Assembly: GCA_024276255.1 (NCBI GenBank)
Contig: JAJRXO010000111.1
Location: 1 to 6,768 of the forward strand
Source: Chloroflexota bacterium
Lineage (GTDB): Bacteria > Chloroflexota > Anaerolineae > J102
Length of the DNA stretch: 6,768 bases
Direction: 5' to 3'
In this document: piece after piece, positions 6,173-6,768 of the stretch
How the letters are laid out: each line of letters opens with the position of its first letter
Numbering within the stretch: position 1 is the first letter of the stretch
Made by a program: the position numbers and the translations under genes
The notes under the pieces: model-generated
What the model saw: the letters and a program-made list of their open reading frames with translations, nothing else
What the model was told of the DNA's origin: nothing
The model's database searches: none

Positions 6173-6768
6173 ATGAGCCCATTCTTCTCCCGAAAAAAAC
6201 GCCGGTCCCACATCCTGTGGCTCGATCTCGGCGATCTCGGCGATCTGGTGCATCCCCGTGGCCCGCATGAACAATGGCAGGATCACGGCCTGGGACTGTT
6301 ACGCACCATTTTGCATGAAAACGGTATCATTACCGATCTGGCATCCACGCGGGCGGTCACCTCGTGGGAGCAGCTCAAGCCCCAGATCAGCGGCTACGAC
6401 ATGCTGATCATGAATGTGCGTAGCTATACCTTTCCGGTGGCGCGCAAAGCAGCCCAGATATTCAAAGAGCTGAATCCGCAGAGCCTCGTGCTCACCGGCG
6501 GCATGCACGCCACCGTGGCTCCCGACGAGATGCAGACCGTGCCCGAGTTCGACAAGATATGCATGGGCGCGGGCGAACGGGTGATCGTTGATCTCGTGCG
6601 CAATCCTGATGCCTTTCCCCGTCTGTTCCAGGGCGAAAGCGCCCGCTCCATGGCGGAATGGCCCATGATCAACCGCGAACTGTGGCCCAAGCCGGCGGGC
6701 GGCTGGCGCATGAAACGACACTGGCAATGGCGCTGGCCCATGGAACCGGCCTGTGGCTGGGGACCGCC
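6173..6768 (+). CDS. B12-binding domain protein, probable radical SAM enzyme (3' truncated by window)
   Basis: The first 198 codons are present and the frame runs off the window end. After a basic MSPFFSRKKRRS start comes a B12-binding-type fold: HILWLDLG strand, HGLGLLRTILHENG helix, YDMLIMNVRS, LVLTGGMHA (GG at 109-110, H112) and MGAGER (131-136). These correspond to IGGPH and GEGEE of the two upstream paralogues, though similarity is low. The linker SMAEWPMINRELWP matches the usual LDxLPxPxxxLF connector to a radical-SAM barrel. The first cysteine where the cluster motif should begin is C194 in PACGWGPP. Position +4 is proline, so the ordinary CxxxCxxC is not met from this residue, and the rest lies outside the window. 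The start is ATG 6173, with AGG (6160-6162) overlapping the upstream stop and only 11 nt between the genes, which suggests coupled translation. Radical-SAM membership is probable but unproven here. Confidence 0.75.
   Translation, partial: MSPFFSRKKRRSHILWLDLGDLGDLVHPRGPHEQWQDHGLGLLRTILHENGIITDLASTRAVTSWEQLKPQISGYDMLIMNVRSYTFPVARKAAQIFKELNPQSLVLTGGMHATVAPDEMQTVPEFDKICMGAGERVIVDLVRNPDAFPRLFQGESARSMAEWPMINRELWPKPAGGWRMKRHWQWRWPMEPACGWGP
6224..6246 (+). repeat. Short 9-bp tandem repeat inside the last gene
   Basis: The unit GATCTCGGC occurs twice in direct succession (6224-6232 and 6233-6241), and a partial third copy GATCT follows. It encodes DLGDLGDL in frame, at the end of the first strand of the B12-binding-type domain. 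The unit is a multiple of three, so gain or loss of a copy would keep the reading frame. Confidence 0.7.

Noticed and set aside
1..6768. CRISPR array, tRNA, rRNA, insertion sequence or attachment sites
   Set aside because: No regularly spaced repeats, cloverleaf, rRNA-like stretch, transposase motif or flanking direct repeats were seen.

Overview
The window is bacterial DNA of fairly high GC content, with all recognisable genes on the + strand. It holds one complete RNA-repair gene (rtcB) followed by a separate run of four genes. Three of these are certain radical-SAM enzymes or very probable ones, and the fourth, cut by the window end, has the same N-terminal cobalamin-binding fold. The promoters are of sigma-70 type (one is a perfect TTGACA-N17-TATAAT), and the ribosome-binding sites are ordinary AGGAGG-like sites, so the host is a bacterium. 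The phylum cannot be read from the sequence with confidence. Several oxygen-sensitive Fe-S/cobalamin enzymes would suit an anaerobe or a microbe from a low-oxygen habitat, but that is inference.

Region 1 (1-1543): a candidate extended -10 promoter, a strong Shine-Dalgarno site and rtcB, a full-length 3'-phosphate/5'-OH RNA ligase with all metal- and GMP-binding residues intact. Region 2 (1541-1702): a perfect 13-bp inverted repeat starts inside the rtcB stop codon and runs into the -35 hexamer of a full-consensus promoter. A leader of about 100 nt follows, whose short hairpins are mutually exclusive.

Region 3 (1703-6768): two paralogous B12-binding radical-SAM proteins of about 500 residues (1703-3205 and 3498-4970), separated by a 292-nt spacer with a stem-loop. 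Next comes a radical-SAM protein with a short auxiliary-cluster (Twitch-type) C-terminus (5025-6161). Only 11 nt further on starts a third protein with a B12-binding-like N-terminal domain (6173 onward, truncated by the window), whose first candidate cluster cysteine does not fit the CxxxCxxC spacing.

Taken together, region 3 looks like the start of a biosynthetic operon in which several radical reactions (methylations, cyclisations or rearrangements on unactivated carbons) act in sequence on one product. No substrate-defining gene (glycosyltransferase, peptide precursor, NRPS/PKS, lipid enzyme) lies inside the window, so the product is unknown. The promoter and operator-like repeat between rtcB and region 3 suggest that rtcB is an unrelated neighbour with its own transcription unit.
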